Part shown: positions 28,901 through 37,215 of the stretch, one piece after another
Position numbering within the stretch: the stretch's first letter is position 1
Layout of the letters: every line of letters starts with the position of its first letter
Program-made: the position numbers and the translations under genes
Notes under the pieces: model-generated
Seen by the model: the letters and a program-made list of their open reading frames with translations, nothing else
The model's database searches: none
What the model was told of the DNA's origin: nothing
Source: an uncultured Faecalicatena sp.
GTDB lineage: Bacteria; Bacillota; Clostridia; Lachnospirales; Lachnospiraceae
DNA: 64,000 nt
Direction of reading: 5' to 3'
NCBI GenBank assembly: GCA_948468385.1
Contig: CAOKHZ010000001.1
Location: forward strand, 62,001-126,000

Positions 28901-30539
28901 CAGCGAATGTCATTATAGTGATTTTGAATCGGACGAGGTTCGGGCGTTTGCCGGTGGCTGCGGATATGACATGCCGGACAAAAATTGTCCGAACTGCGGG
29001 AAGCCTCTGGTAAAGGCCGGATTTGACATCCCGTTTGAGACGTTCCTTGGCTTCAAGGGAAACAAGGAGCCGGATATCGACTTGAATTTTTCCGGCGAGT
29101 ACCAGTCGAAGGCGCACAAGTACACGGAGGTTTTGTTCAGCAAGGGACATACGTTCAAGGCGGGCACCATTGGAACGTTGGCGGACAAGACGGCCTATGG
29201 CTATGTGCGTAACTATTTCGAGGAGCGGGGAACCAGGAAGCGCAAGTGCGAAATTGAACGCGTCAGTCAGGGCTGTACCGGCATTCGGCGCAGCACCGGG
29301 CAGCATCCGGGCGGCATCGTGGTATTGCCGCGCGGCCATGACATCAACGAGTTTACGCCCATCCAGCACCCGGCCAATGACATGACGACGGACATCACGA
29401 CCACGCATTTTGACTATCATTCCATTGACCATAACCTTTTGAAGCTGGACATTCTCGGGCACGACGACCCGACGATGATTAAGATGCTGGAGGAGTACAT
29501 TACCTCGGACGCGCTGGAAAATGAATATAATGAGGAAAACCCGTTCGTGGCGACGAAGATTCCTTTGGACGATCGGAACGTGTTGTCACTTTTCCATGAC
29601 ACGAGCGCGCTCGGAATCAAGCCGGAGGATATCGAAGGGTGCAAGATTGGCAGTTTGGGAATCCCCGAATTTGGCACGGATTTCACGATACAGATGGTGC
29701 AGGACGCCAACCCGCAGACATTGTCCGACCTGATTCGCCTTTCCGGCCTTTCGCACGGCACGGACGTGTGGTTGGGGAATGCGCAGGAATTGATTAAGAC
29801 GGGGAAGGCGGTGCTTTCCACTTGTATTTGCTGTCGTGACGATATCATGGTGTATTTGATTAACAAGGGGATGGACAGTTCGCTGGCCTTTACCATCATG
29901 GAAAGCGTGCGGAAAGGAAAGGGCTTGAAACCGGAATGGGAAGAGGCGATGCGGGAAAATGACGTGCCGGACTGGTACATGGACTCTTGTAAGAAAATTA
30001 AGTACATGTTCCCGAAAGCACATGCGGCGGCTTACGTCATGATGGCGTACCGCATCGCCTATTGCAAGATTAATTACCCGTTGGCCTATTATGGGGCGTA
30101 TTTCAGCATCCGCGCCGACGCGTTTTCTTACGAATTGATGTGCCAGGGCAAGGACAAGCTCAATTATTACATGAAGGATTATAAGAGAAGGTCGGACGGC
30201 CTGACGAACAAGGAGCAGGACACCTTAAAGGACATGCGGCTTGTGCAGGAAATGTACGCGCGGGGCCTGGAATTTCTGCCGCTTGATTTGTACCAAGCAA
30301 GGGCGAAGCAATTTCGCATTATCGACGGGAAATTGATGCCTTCTTTTGCCAGTATCGACGGGTTGGGCGAAAAAGCGGCGGAGGCGGTGGAACTGGCCGC
30401 CAAGGACGGGAAGTTCCTATCGCTCGACGATTTTCGCGAGCGGACGAAGGTGAGCAAGACCGTCATCGACTTGATGAAGGACTTGGGAATTTTTGGGGAT
30501 TTGCCACAAAGCAACCAGTTGTCGCTTTTCGATTTGTAA
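25923..30539 (+). CDS. polC: DNA polymerase III, PolC-type alpha subunit with 3'-5' exonuclease
   Basis: Replicative polymerase of low-GC Gram-positive bacteria, 1538 residues. Order: N-terminal domain, a Lys/Gly-rich linker with repeated GGFK units near residues 255-275, OB fold, PHP domain (HCHT, H416), proofreading exonuclease (FDLETTGF, D506 and E508), remainder of PHP, a zinc-binding region (CSECHYSDF and CPNCGKPL), and the catalytic palm with EPDIDLNFSG (D1051, D1053). It starts with TTG at 25923, 8 nt after AGGAG, inside the end of ispG. No later start codon has a comparable site. It ends in QLSLFDL, a plausible beta-clamp-binding peptide. Confidence 0.96.
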   Translation: MERQRNEVNNAKPFFEVFPTLKAAEQLRRLFDDVQVTKICTNSVHDFLHIHMFSRHLIQKKDVWHMERAIKEQLFSTAPVSVCLKEEYALSEQYTPKALLLEYKESVVLELERKSVLSANTFKQADLIFEGENVVRLELEESIVSEGRREQIVGLLHEIMEERFHIPAQIVVSYKQKEKSGAREFEEQRLQREIEAIFARSKGANGSGEGKRRGTRHDKPDEEGKSVSGVAATQHAGKDKDAAREGTITSGGRKEGGKDFGKDFKGGFKGGFKKGFSWDYVRPLKVGDDPNLIYGKSFEDSPITLDQVVGEMGEICIRGKIINFETREIRNEKTILMFAVTDFTDTITVKMFTRNDQLAELLGNLKKGAFIKIKGVTTIDKFDGELTLGSIVGIKKTSDFSVTREDLSPIKRVELHCHTKMSDMDGVSETQDIVRRAHEWGHAAIAITDHGVTQAFPDANHYIERLDASDPFKVLYGVEGYVADDLTEIAVHATTETLDGTYVVFDLETTGFSAIKDKIIEIGAVKVSGGEIVDRFSTFVNPGRPIPFDITQLTSITDEMVLEYDGIETILPKFLEFVGDAVLVAHNAGFDVGFIEQNCRYQDIEPHFVSLDTVALARVLMPTLSKYKLNVVAKALNISLENHHRAVDDAGATAEIFLKFVQMLKERGIDTLKGVNQFGSMNPDAIRKLPLHHIIILAKNDIGRYNLYQLVSASHIEYYARRPRIPKSLLNKHREGLVIGSACEAGELYQAILNKKSPQVLARLAEFYDYYEIQPLGNDTFMLESEKYPDINTMEDLMEINRQIVQLGEQFKKPVVATCDVHFLDPQDEVYRRIIMAGKGFADADSQPPLFLRTTEEMLAEFEYLGSKKAREVVITNPNKIADMIEKISPVNPNKCPPVIPDSDKELRRICYEKAHEMYGEDLPKQVSSRLERELNSIISNGYAVMYIIAQKLVWKSVDDGYLVGSRGSVGSSFVATMAGITEVNPLSPHYYCSECHYSDFESDEVRAFAGGCGYDMPDKNCPNCGKPLVKAGFDIPFETFLGFKGNKEPDIDLNFSGEYQSKAHKYTEVLFSKGHTFKAGTIGTLADKTAYGYVRNYFEERGTRKRKCEIERVSQGCTGIRRSTGQHPGGIVVLPRGHDINEFTPIQHPANDMTTDITTTHFDYHSIDHNLLKLDILGHDDPTMIKMLEEYITSDALENEYNEENPFVATKIPLDDRNVLSLFHDTSALGIKPEDIEGCKIGSLGIPEFGTDFTIQMVQDANPQTLSDLIRLSGLSHGTDVWLGNAQELIKTGKAVLSTCICCRDDIMVYLINKGMDSSLAFTIMESVRKGKGLKPEWEEAMRENDVPDWYMDSCKKIKYMFPKAHAAAYVMMAYRIAYCKINYPLAYYGAYFSIRADAFSYELMCQGKDKLNYYMKDYKRRSDGLTNKEQDTLKDMRLVQEMYARGLEFLPLDLYQARAKQFRIIDGKLMPSFASIDGLGEKAAEAVELAAKDGKFLSLDDFRERTKVSKTVIDLMKDLGIFGDLPQSNQLSLFDL

Positions 30540-30562
30540 TTTTGTGGCTTTCATGTTATACT
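30534..30562 (+). promoter_or_regulatory. Promoter of glyA
   Basis: TTGTAA (30534-30539, overlapping the polC stop), 17-bp spacer, TATACT (30557-30562). The leader of about 120 nt contains a small hairpin (GCGCT/AGCGC near 30610-30625). I could not match it to a known riboswitch. Confidence 0.6.
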
Positions 30563-30689
30563 ATGTAAGTGTTTTCTGAGAAAGCGACGTGGCAAATTTT
30601 ATAAAAGGCGCTGCACGTAAGCGCTTCGATGAAGTAGTAGAAGAGAAAATGGGCGATTTTCAGAACGAAAATGCGAGGAGGATTTTAGC

Positions 30690-31925
30690 ATGTACGGATT
30701 TGAAGAGATTGTAAAGACGGACGCGCAAGTGGCGGAGGCGATTCAGGACGAGATGAAGCGCCAGAATTCCCACATTGAGTTGATCGCGTCGGAAAACTGG
30801 GTGAGCAAGGCCGTGATGGCGGCGATGGGAAGCCCTTTGACCAACAAATACGCGGAAGGGTATCCCGGCAAACGGTATTATGGCGGTTGCCAGTGCGTGG
30901 ACGTGGTGGAAGATTTGGCGCGCGAGCGTGCGAAGAAGCTGTTTGGTTGCGAATATGCCAACGTACAGCCGCATTCCGGGGCGCAGGCCAACATGGCGGC
31001 GATGTTTGCGATGCTTGAGCCGGGCGACAAAATCATGGGAATGAATTTGGATCATGGCGGCCATCTGACGCACGGTTCCCCGGTCAACATGTCCGGCAAG
31101 TATTTTCAGGTGGCGGCCTACGGGGTCAACGACGACGGCGTGATTGATTACGAAAACGTGCTGGAAATCGCCAAGGCGGAGCGGCCGAAGCTCATCGTGG
31201 CAGGGGCCAGCGCTTATGCGAGGACGATCGATTTCAAGCGGTTTCGGGAGATTGCCGACGAGGTGGGTGCTTATTTGATGGTGGACATCGCGCACATTGC
31301 CGGCCTGGTGGCGACCGGTCTGCATCCGAGTCCGATCCCGTATGCCCATGTGACGACCACGACGACGCATAAGACGCTTCGCGGCCCGCGCGGCGGCATG
31401 ATTATGAGCAGCGAGGAGATGAACAAGAAGTTTAATTTCAATAAGGCGGTCTTTCCGGGAATCCAGGGCGGTCCGCTGATGCACGTCATCGCGGCCAAGG
31501 CCGTTTGTTTTGAGGAGGCGCTTAAGCCAGAATACAAGGCCTACATGGAGCAGGTGGTAAAGAATGCCACGGCTTTGGCAAGTGCTTTGATGAAGCGCGG
31601 GGTGAGCATCGTTTCAGGCGGGACGGACAATCATCTGATGCTTGTCGACTTGACGAAAAAGGATGTCAGCGGAAAAGAACTGGAGAAGCGGTTGGATGAC
31701 GCGCACGTGACGTGTAACAAGAACACGATTCCGAATGATCCGCGTTCTCCGTTCGTGACCAGCGGCGTGCGCCTTGGCACTCCGGCCGTGACGACCCGCG
31801 GCATGGTGGAAGAGGACATGGAAAAAATCGCGGAAATCATTGCCATGGTCATTGACAGCGAAGACAACGTGGAAAAGGCAAGGGCGATGGTGGCCGAATT
31901 GACGGAAAAATACCCGCTCTGCTGA
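30690..31925 (+). CDS. glyA: Serine hydroxymethyltransferase
   Basis: Interconverts serine and glycine with tetrahydrofolate, the main source of one-carbon units. It has 411 residues. Motifs are [43 protein letters not shown] and the PLP lysine K228 in [17 protein letters not shown] 30690 is preceded by GAGGAGG. It has its own promoter after polC and ends in a double hairpin. Confidence 0.97.
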   Translation: MYGFEEIVKTDAQVAEAIQDEMKRQNSHIELIASENWVSKAVMAAMGSPLTNKYAEGYPGKRYYGGCQCVDVVEDLARERAKKLFGCEYANVQPHSGAQANMAAMFAMLEPGDKIMGMNLDHGGHLTHGSPVNMSGKYFQVAAYGVNDDGVIDYENVLEIAKAERPKLIVAGASAYARTIDFKRFREIADEVGAYLMVDIAHIAGLVATGLHPSPIPYAHVTTTTTHKTLRGPRGGMIMSSEEMNKKFNFNKAVFPGIQGGPLMHVIAAKAVCFEEALKPEYKAYMEQVVKNATALASALMKRGVSIVSGGTDNHLMLVDLTKKDVSGKELEKRLDDAHVTCNKNTIPNDPRSPFVTSGVRLGTPAVTTRGMVEEDMEKIAEIIAMVIDSEDNVEKARAMVAELTEKYPLC

Positions 31926-31951
31926 TAAAAAAGTGTTTAATGGAAGGAAGG

Positions 31952-31982
31952 GCCTTATGGGAAACGAAGTTTCCCATAAGGC
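31952..31982. repeat. Perfect 14-bp palindrome with GAA loop
   Basis: Bases 31952-31965 pair perfectly with 31969-31982 around a GAA loop. The inner GGGAAAC-GAA-GTTTCCC core is nearly the same as the core of the hairpin at 1177-1207. It is followed by an A tract rather than a T tract on the plus strand, so on this strand it is not itself a canonical terminator. Confidence 0.7.
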
Positions 31983-32016
31983 AAAAAAAGAACTGGCGTA
32001 AGCCAGTTCTTTTTTC
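31983..32016. terminator. Bidirectional terminator between glyA and the cold-shock gene
   Basis: AAGAACTGGC (31988-31997) pairs with GCCAGTTCTT (32002-32011) around GTAA. T residues follow on the plus strand, and the A tract at 31983-31989 gives a T tract on the minus strand. It therefore serves both convergent genes. Confidence 0.9.
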
Positions 32017-32098
32017 TTAATCTCGTTTCTTGTGTATTGCTTTAAAATATGAAAATCTGTTGGAATTTATATTTTAAAAGGTACATTCAAAAATCTGA

Positions 32099-32296
32099 TT
32101 AAAGTTTTACTACGTTGGTTGCCTGCGGTCCTTTGGATCCCTGAGTTACTTCGAACTCAACAGCCTGACCTTCTTCAAGGGACTTGAATCCGTCCGTCAC
32201 GATTCCTGAATAGTGAACGAATACGTCGTTTCCCTCTGAATCAGAGATGAATCCGTAACCTTTTTGGTTGTTAAACCATTTTACTGTACCTGTCAT
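32099..32296 (-). CDS. Cold-shock protein, CspA/CspB family
   Basis: A 65-residue single-stranded nucleic-acid-binding OB-fold protein, acting as an RNA chaperone. RNP1 is KGYGFI and RNP2 is VFVHY, and it begins [13 protein letters not shown]. An in-frame ATG at 32311 is possible, but GGAGGG lies 9 nt before the ATG at 32296 and would sit inside a longer protein. Promoter at 32365-32393; the leader is about 65 nt, long enough for a thermosensing structure as in other csp genes, though I could not define one. Confidence 0.95.
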   Translation of the reverse strand: MTGTVKWFNNQKGYGFISDSEGNDVFVHYSGIVTDGFKSLEEGQAVEFEVTQGSKGPQATNVVKL

Positions 32297-32364
32297 TGTG
32301 TTGCCCTCCATAAAAATAATATTACGTTCGCGTCTATCCGTAACTTGCGAACTGGTACTTAGTT

Positions 32365-32393
32365 AGAGTAGCATATTTAACAATGAAAGTCAA
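32365..32393 (-). promoter_or_regulatory. Promoter of the cold-shock gene
   Basis: On the minus strand, TTGACT (32388-32393), 17-bp spacer and TACTCT (32365-32370). The 32297-32655 gap otherwise holds A/T-rich DNA and the rightward promoter at 32578. Confidence 0.7.
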
Positions 32394-32577
32394 TCATTTT
32401 CTTTTAGAAGTTGTCCATCTTTCCCATTTTTTTTCTACTTTTTCTATTTTTTCGTTTGTTTCGTTCTTGTTTTCCAATATGTAGTTTGGAGGTCGCGTCA
32501 TGTCGTCCTACTTTCCTTGTAATAAAAAACGAACATTCGGGAATATAAAGAAAAACAAATATTTGTTCGAAAAAGAG

Positions 32578-32606
32578 TTGCATATTAAAACAAAATGTAG
32601 TAAAAT
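32578..32606 (+). promoter_or_regulatory. Promoter of the radical SAM / DNA-metabolism pair
   Basis: TTGCAT (32578-32583), 17-bp spacer, TAAAAT (32601-32606), with GGAGG before the ATG at 32656. I see no recognisable SOS box, such as a GAAC-N4-GTTC site, in this gap. Confidence 0.65.
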
Positions 32607-32655
32607 AAGAAAAGAACAAAGGTTCTGTTTATGACATGGAACGGAGGCGAAGCGG

Positions 32656-34008
32656 ATGGCTGCTGACAAGATTGGCATCGAGATGCCATTATTTGAAAAA
32701 TTGAGGATATTATCGGATGCGGCGAAGTATGACGTGTCCTGCACTTCCAGCGGAGTGGATCGCAAGGGGGATGGAACCGGCATCGGGAATTGTCATGCCG
32801 CGGGTATTTGCCACAGTTTTGCGGCGGACGGACGTTGCGTGTCACTTTTGAAGATTCTGTTTACGAATGAGTGTATATTTGATTGCAAGTACTGTATCAA
32901 TCGTTCTTCCAATGACGTGGAGAGGGCATCGTTCACGCCGGACGAAGTTTGTACCTTGACGATTGAATTTTATCGCCGTAATTATATTGAGGGACTTTTT
33001 TTGAGTTCTGGCATATTGAAAAGCCCTAATTATACGATGGAGCTGATTTACGCCACCATTTATAAACTGCGCCGGACGTATCATTTTCAAGGGTATATTC
33101 ATGTCAAGGCGATACCGGGGACGGACGAGGAGTTGATTCGCAGGATTGGTTTTTTGGCGGATAGGATGAGCGTCAATCTGGAATTGCCGACGGCGGAGAG
33201 TCTGCGCTTGCTCGCCCCGCACAAGACGCGGAGGAACATTCTTGCCCCGATGCGTCTGGTACAGAACGCCATGGCGGAGAATAAGCAAGAACTGGCCCTT
33301 TATAGGAGTGCCCCACGTTTTGTGCCGGCGGGACAGAGCACGCAGATGATTATCGGGGCGACGCCGGAAAATGACTATCAGATTTTAAACGTCGCGGAGT
33401 CGTTGTATCAGAAGTTTGGATTAAAGCGTGTTTTTTATTCGGCCTACGTCAGTGTCAATGCGGACGCGGCTCTGCCAGTCAAGTACAAGGAAGGGACGGG
33501 AGGGGAACCGCCTCTTTTGCGGGAACATAGACTGTACCAGGCGGACTGGCTGCTTCGCTTTTACCAGTTTGAAGCTCATGAGCTTTTGGACGAAAAGAAC
33601 CCGAATTTCAACGTGTTGCTAGATCCGAAGTGTGACTGGGCCATCCGGCATCTGGAGCAGTTTCCGGTGGAGGTAAACAAAGCGAGGTACGAGATGCTGC
33701 TGCGTGTGCCGGGGGTGGGTGTGAAGTCCGCGCTGCGGATTGTCAAGGCCAGAAGGATGGGGAACGTCACGTTCGATGATTTGAAAAAAATGGGAGTGGT
33801 ACTTAAGCGCGCCGTATATTTCCTGACTTGTAACGGAAAGATGATGTATTCTTCCGTCAGGATTGACGAGGACTATATCACGCGGAATCTTTTAAGTGCG
33901 GGGGAACGTCTGCCGGACTCGGTGACGGGATTAAGTTACCGCCAGTTGTCACTGTTTGACGATCAAAATTTCACGTCACGGTCCGTGGAATCCATCGTGG
34001 CGGGATAA
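32656..34008 (+). CDS. Putative DNA modification/repair radical SAM protein (TIGR03916 type)
   Basis: A 450-residue radical SAM enzyme of unknown reaction. The cluster cysteines are C73, C77 and C80 in CIFDCKYC. Upstream are additional cysteines (YDVSCTSSG, GNCHAAGICHSF), possibly binding a second metal. The C-terminal third holds a helix-hairpin-helix segment (LLRVPGVGVKSALRIVKARRMG), the type used by DNA glycosylases to grip DNA. That segment, plus the consistent pairing with the next gene, is why the family is called DNA-related. ATG 32656 has GGAGG 9 nt upstream. The protein starts a two-gene unit with its own promoter. Confidence 0.88.
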   Translation: MAADKIGIEMPLFEKLRILSDAAKYDVSCTSSGVDRKGDGTGIGNCHAAGICHSFAADGRCVSLLKILFTNECIFDCKYCINRSSNDVERASFTPDEVCTLTIEFYRRNYIEGLFLSSGILKSPNYTMELIYATIYKLRRTYHFQGYIHVKAIPGTDEELIRRIGFLADRMSVNLELPTAESLRLLAPHKTRRNILAPMRLVQNAMAENKQELALYRSAPRFVPAGQSTQMIIGATPENDYQILNVAESLYQKFGLKRVFYSAYVSVNADAALPVKYKEGTGGEPPLLREHRLYQADWLLRFYQFEAHELLDEKNPNFNVLLDPKCDWAIRHLEQFPVEVNKARYEMLLRVPGVGVKSALRIVKARRMGNVTFDDLKKMGVVLKRAVYFLTCNGKMMYSSVRIDEDYITRNLLSAGERLPDSVTGLSYRQLSLFDDQNFTSRSVESIVAG

Positions 34009-34099
34009 AAGGCAGGAAGTTAATGGCAGTGAGAAGGACGGTATGAACACGATGAAAAGGACGGAGATTACACAATGGAAAGAAAGGGGAGACGCATAA

Positions 34100-34867
34100 T
34101 TGAAGACGGTGTATTTGTGCAGTCAAACGATGAACGGGATTTATTCGGCACTTTACGATGCTTGGAAACGAAGCCGTGACGAGGAGGCGGGTATTGCGTT
34201 TAAGGACATGGTGGAGCACCAGCTTTTTTGTGAATATGTCGAGGTGAAGGAAGAAGAGCGAAAAGGAGTGGCCGTGGACAGGCTGATTCGAAACCATTTG
34301 GGGGAGAGGGCATACTGGGACATTTATCATGCGCTTTTGTCAGAAGACGCGGGGCGCGCGGATGCCGTGTTTCGCGTCCTGAGGGATGCCAGAACGATAA
34401 AGGACAGCAGAAAAATCATGGAACATTTGACAAATCCGGCAGTGGAGAAGGTATTTGAACTGAAGCGCCGTGTGGCGAACGAAGCACATCTTTTTGTGGA
34501 ATTCATTCGGTTTCGGGAGTTGGAGGGAGGCGTGCTGTTCTCTGAAATCGCGCCCAAGAACCGTGTCCTAACCTGCTTCGGAGATCATTTCAGCGACCGT
34601 TTCCCGTTGGAAAACTGGCTGATTTATGATAGGACGCACAAGGAGGTTTTACTTCATCGGGCAAACATGCACTGGATTTTGATGAGCGGGGAAGAATTGG
34701 ATGACGAGCTGACAGAAAGAGTGACAGACAAAGAACGAGAGTTCGCACATTTGTGGAAGGGCTTTTTTAGGGCGATTGCCATAGCGGAACGGACGAACCC
34801 GCTGTGCCAGAGAACGCACTTGCCGCTTCGTTTCCGCAAGGACATGTTGGAATTCGAGGCATTTTAG
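34100..34867 (+). CDS. TIGR03915-family putative DNA metabolism protein (DUF4130)
   Basis: A 255-residue partner of the preceding radical SAM gene. It begins KTVYLCSQTMNGIYSALYDAWK and ends LCQRTHLPLRFRKDMLEFE, both family features; the middle has FVEFIRFRELEGGVLFSEIAPKN and the DHFSDRFPLENWLIYD segment. In some genomes this domain is reported fused to a uracil-DNA-glycosylase domain; here it is alone. The start is TTG at 34100, about 9 nt after AGGGGA; no ATG in frame is available nearby. No reaction is known. Confidence 0.85.
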   Translation: MKTVYLCSQTMNGIYSALYDAWKRSRDEEAGIAFKDMVEHQLFCEYVEVKEEERKGVAVDRLIRNHLGERAYWDIYHALLSEDAGRADAVFRVLRDARTIKDSRKIMEHLTNPAVEKVFELKRRVANEAHLFVEFIRFRELEGGVLFSEIAPKNRVLTCFGDHFSDRFPLENWLIYDRTHKEVLLHRANMHWILMSGEELDDELTERVTDKEREFAHLWKGFFRAIAIAERTNPLCQRTHLPLRFRKDMLEFEAF

Positions 34868-34873
34868 GGTACT

Positions 34874-34915
34874 GAACGTCCAGTGGACGTTCGCTTAGTG
34901 GCGAACGTAGCGGAG
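34874..34915 (+). repeat. Structured intergenic repeat, copy A
   Basis: GAACGTCC (34874-34881) pairs with GGACGTTC (34885-34892). The second arm's GTTC is also part of GTTCGC (34889-34894), which can instead pair with GCGAAC (34901-34906). The two stems are mutually exclusive. The element ends TAGCGGAG, like copy B at 10964-11005. Confidence 0.5.
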
Positions 34916-34986
34916 ATGGTGGGAGCGCGTTAGCACGAATCCGAGTATCATCATTTGATAAAAAATCAAATTTATTACAAAAAACA

Positions 34987-35015
34987 CTGCATTCACGCAA
35001 AAAGTATTGTATAAT
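34987..35015 (+). promoter_or_regulatory. Probable promoter of the NfeD-to-HAD operon
   Basis: CTGCAT (34987-34992), 17-bp spacer and perfect TATAAT (35010-35015), about 80 bp before the NfeD start. Confidence 0.6.
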
Positions 35016-35096
35016 GTATGAAAAGGGAATAAGATAAGGTCAACATCCAGATAGGAAGAGGATGCACATATTTTTTACAGAAAGGAGGGAACGTAT

Positions 35097-35540
35097 ATGG
35101 AAGGTGAGGCGATCCTTTGGCTGGGGCTGTTGATTGTTTTTTTGCTCATTGAGATTCCGACCGTGGGACTTACGACCATTTGGCCGGCAGGAGGCGCGTT
35201 GGTCGCGTTGCTTGCGCAGCTTGTGGGGCTGAACATTTGGTGGCAGTCAGGAATCTTCGTCGTGGTGACGTTCCTATTACTTATTTTTACCCGCCCGTTT
35301 GCGGTAAAGCACATAAACTCCCATCATGAAAAGACGAATTACGAGGGAGTTATTGGAAAGGTGGTTAGAATTACCGAAAAGGTGGATAATATTCAGGGAA
35401 CCGGGACGGCCGTCGTGAACGGACTGGAGTGGACCACGCGGACGGTGACGGACACGGAAACACTGGAGCCGGGAACGCTGGCAAAGGTGGTGAACATCTC
35501 GGGAGTAAAGCTTATTGTCGAAAAATTTGAGGAGGAATAG
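35097..35540 (+). CDS. NfeD family membrane protein
   Basis: A 147-residue protein with two or three N-terminal membrane segments (about 5-25, 28-45 and 48-66) and a C-terminal OB-like NfeD domain (GVIGKVVRITEKV, GTAVVNGLEWTTRT). Partner of SPFH/stomatin proteins, encoded directly upstream of one here (3 bp apart), as in the conserved NfeD-stomatin operons. This is the short, protease-less form. Ribosome site AAAGGAGGGA precedes ATG 35097. Confidence 0.93.
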   Translation: MEGEAILWLGLLIVFLLIEIPTVGLTTIWPAGGALVALLAQLVGLNIWWQSGIFVVVTFLLLIFTRPFAVKHINSHHEKTNYEGVIGKVVRITEKVDNIQGTGTAVVNGLEWTTRTVTDTETLEPGTLAKVVNISGVKLIVEKFEEE

Positions 35541-35543
35541 GGT

Positions 35544-36482
35544 ATGTTCTGGTTTATCATTATTTTAATCGTATTAATCATTCTTATTTGGCTTTTGATG
35601 TCCAATATCAGGATTGTGCCGCAGGCTCATGCGTACATCTTGGAGCGCCTGGGGGGATATAAGGAGACATGGGGCGTTGGACTTCATTTCAAGATTCCGA
35701 TTCTGGACAAAGTAGCCAAGAAGGTTTCTTTGAAAGAACAAGTGGTTGACTTTGAACCACAAGCCGTGATTACGAAGGATAACGTCACCATGCAGATTGA
35801 CACGGTCGTGTTTTTCCAGATTACGGATCCGAAGAAGTATGCGTACGGCGTGGAAAGCCCGATTGCCGCAATCGAGAATCTGACGGCCACCACCCTGCGT
35901 AACATCATTGGTGATTTGGAATTGGATGAGACGCTGACTTCCAGGGAGACTATCAATACGAAGATGCGTACGATTCTTGACATTGCCACGGACGAGTGGG
36001 GAATCAAGGTCAACCGCGTGGAGTTGAAGAACATCATGCCGCCGAAGGCAATTCAGGATGCCATGGAGAAACAAATGAAGGCGGAACGTGAGCGAAGAGA
36101 AGCCATCCTGCGGGCAGAAGGTGAGAAAAAATCTACGATTCTGGTTGCGGAAGGTGAGAAGGAGTCCGTGATTTTGGAGGCCGAGGCGGCGAAGCAGGCG
36201 GCAATCTTGAAGGCGGATGCAGAGAAGCAGAGAAAGATTAAGGAAGCGGAAGGCCAGGCAGAAGCGATTCGTGCCGTACAAAAGGCGACGGCGGAAGGTA
36301 TCGAGTTTATCAAGGCGGCCAATGCGGATGACGCGGTGTTGACGCTCAAGAGTCTGGAAGCGTTTGCCAAGGCGGCGGACGGAAAGGCGACCAAGATTAT
36401 TATCCCCTCCGAATTGCAGTCCATTGCCGGTTTGACGAAGACGATTGCGGAAGTCGCGCGCATGGATGGAAAGGCAGAGTAA
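35544..36482 (+). CDS. SPFH/band-7 membrane protein (stomatin/QmcA-like)
   Basis: A 312-residue scaffold protein of membrane microdomains. One N-terminal membrane segment (IIILIVLIILIWLLM) is followed by the SPFH domain (VPQAHAYILERLGGYKETW, KDNVTMQIDTVVFFQITDP) and a long Ala/Glu/Lys coiled coil (about 190-245). Its sequence resembles the paraslipin/QmcA group more than flotillin. It forms a pair with the preceding NfeD gene. The AAGGAG of the next gene overlaps its stop codon. Confidence 0.93.
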   Translation: MFWFIIILIVLIILIWLLMSNIRIVPQAHAYILERLGGYKETWGVGLHFKIPILDKVAKKVSLKEQVVDFEPQAVITKDNVTMQIDTVVFFQITDPKKYAYGVESPIAAIENLTATTLRNIIGDLELDETLTSRETINTKMRTILDIATDEWGIKVNRVELKNIMPPKAIQDAMEKQMKAERERREAILRAEGEKKSTILVAEGEKESVILEAEAAKQAAILKADAEKQRKIKEAEGQAEAIRAVQKATAEGIEFIKAANADDAVLTLKSLEAFAKAADGKATKIIIPSELQSIAGLTKTIAEVARMDGKAE

Positions 36483-36492
36483 GGAGTACGTT

Positions 36493-37215
36493 ATGCTTAG
36501 AATCTTGGTGTTGGAAGATGAGACGTACAGCAGGGAGGCTTTGACAAAGATACTCCAAGAGATTTCCCAAGAGATAACGGTGGACGCGGCGGCAGACCTG
36601 GCTTCGGCCAGGCTGCTGCTTGGGCGCACCGTTTCTTTTGATTTATTCCTCTTGGACGTAAACCTGAATCCGGAGAATGCAAGCGACAGTTCCGGGATGG
36701 AGTTTGCGAAGGAAATCCGTTGCCTGCAGCAATATGAGTTCACGCCGCTCGTCATGGTGACGAGCGTGGCGGGGATGGAGATGGAGGCATATCGAAAGCT
36801 TCATTGTTACCAGTATGTCGTAAAGCCGTACGTGCGCAGAGAGATTGAAGAGTTGGTGCGCAAGCTGCTTTTTCATAAGCAGACGGTGGAGCACCCCTCG
36901 ATCATAGTGAAAAAGGACGGAATTAATTATAAGATAAGTTGTGACGAAATTCTTTGTTGCAAGGCGGTTCGGCGGGGAGTCTGTCTGTTTCTCAAAGGGG
37001 AGCAGGTAAACGTCCCTTATATAAGTATTCGACAGCTTCTGGAAAAGCTTCCCGAAAAACAATTTTTTCAATGCCATCGCATGTACGTGGTAAATCGTGA
37101 CGCGGTAAAGTATTATGACTTGGTAAACCAGATGATTCAGGTGGAAGGATGCCCGGAGCGGATTGATATTGGCGTGACGTTTAAACCGGAAGTGAAAAGG
37201 AGAATGAATGGATAG
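36493..37215 (+). CDS. LytTR-type response regulator
   Basis: A 240-residue two-component regulator. The receiver domain has the acidic pocket in VLEDE and the phosphorylated aspartate D55 in LFLLDVNLN. The C-terminal 110 residues form the LytTR DNA-binding domain (FFQCHRMYVVNRDAVKYYD), as in AgrA and ComE. The frame is open for 16 codons upstream, but ATG 36493 with AAGGAG 6 nt away is the start. Coupled to the kinase gene by an 8-bp overlap. No autoinducer-peptide gene lies beside it. Confidence 0.93.
   Translation: MLRILVLEDETYSREALTKILQEISQEITVDAAADLASARLLLGRTVSFDLFLLDVNLNPENASDSSGMEFAKEIRCLQQYEFTPLVMVTSVAGMEMEAYRKLHCYQYVVKPYVRREIEELVRKLLFHKQTVEHPSIIVKKDGINYKISCDEILCCKAVRRGVCLFLKGEQVNVPYISIRQLLEKLPEKQFFQCHRMYVVNRDAVKYYDLVNQMIQVEGCPERIDIGVTFKPEVKRRMNG

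Noticed and set aside
30563-30689. Tetrahydrofolate or glycine riboswitch in the glyA leader
   Set aside because: Considered because of the enzyme, but I could not match the conserved core of either class.
30660-31484. 274-codon minus-strand frame opposite glyA
   Set aside because: His/Arg-rich antisense shadow of serine hydroxymethyltransferase without start signals.
35574-36755. 393-codon minus-strand frame opposite the SPFH gene and the start of the response-regulator gene
   Set aside because: Long but composed of Leu/Arg/His-rich sequence typical of antisense to an Ala/Glu/Lys coiled coil; it spans two real genes.
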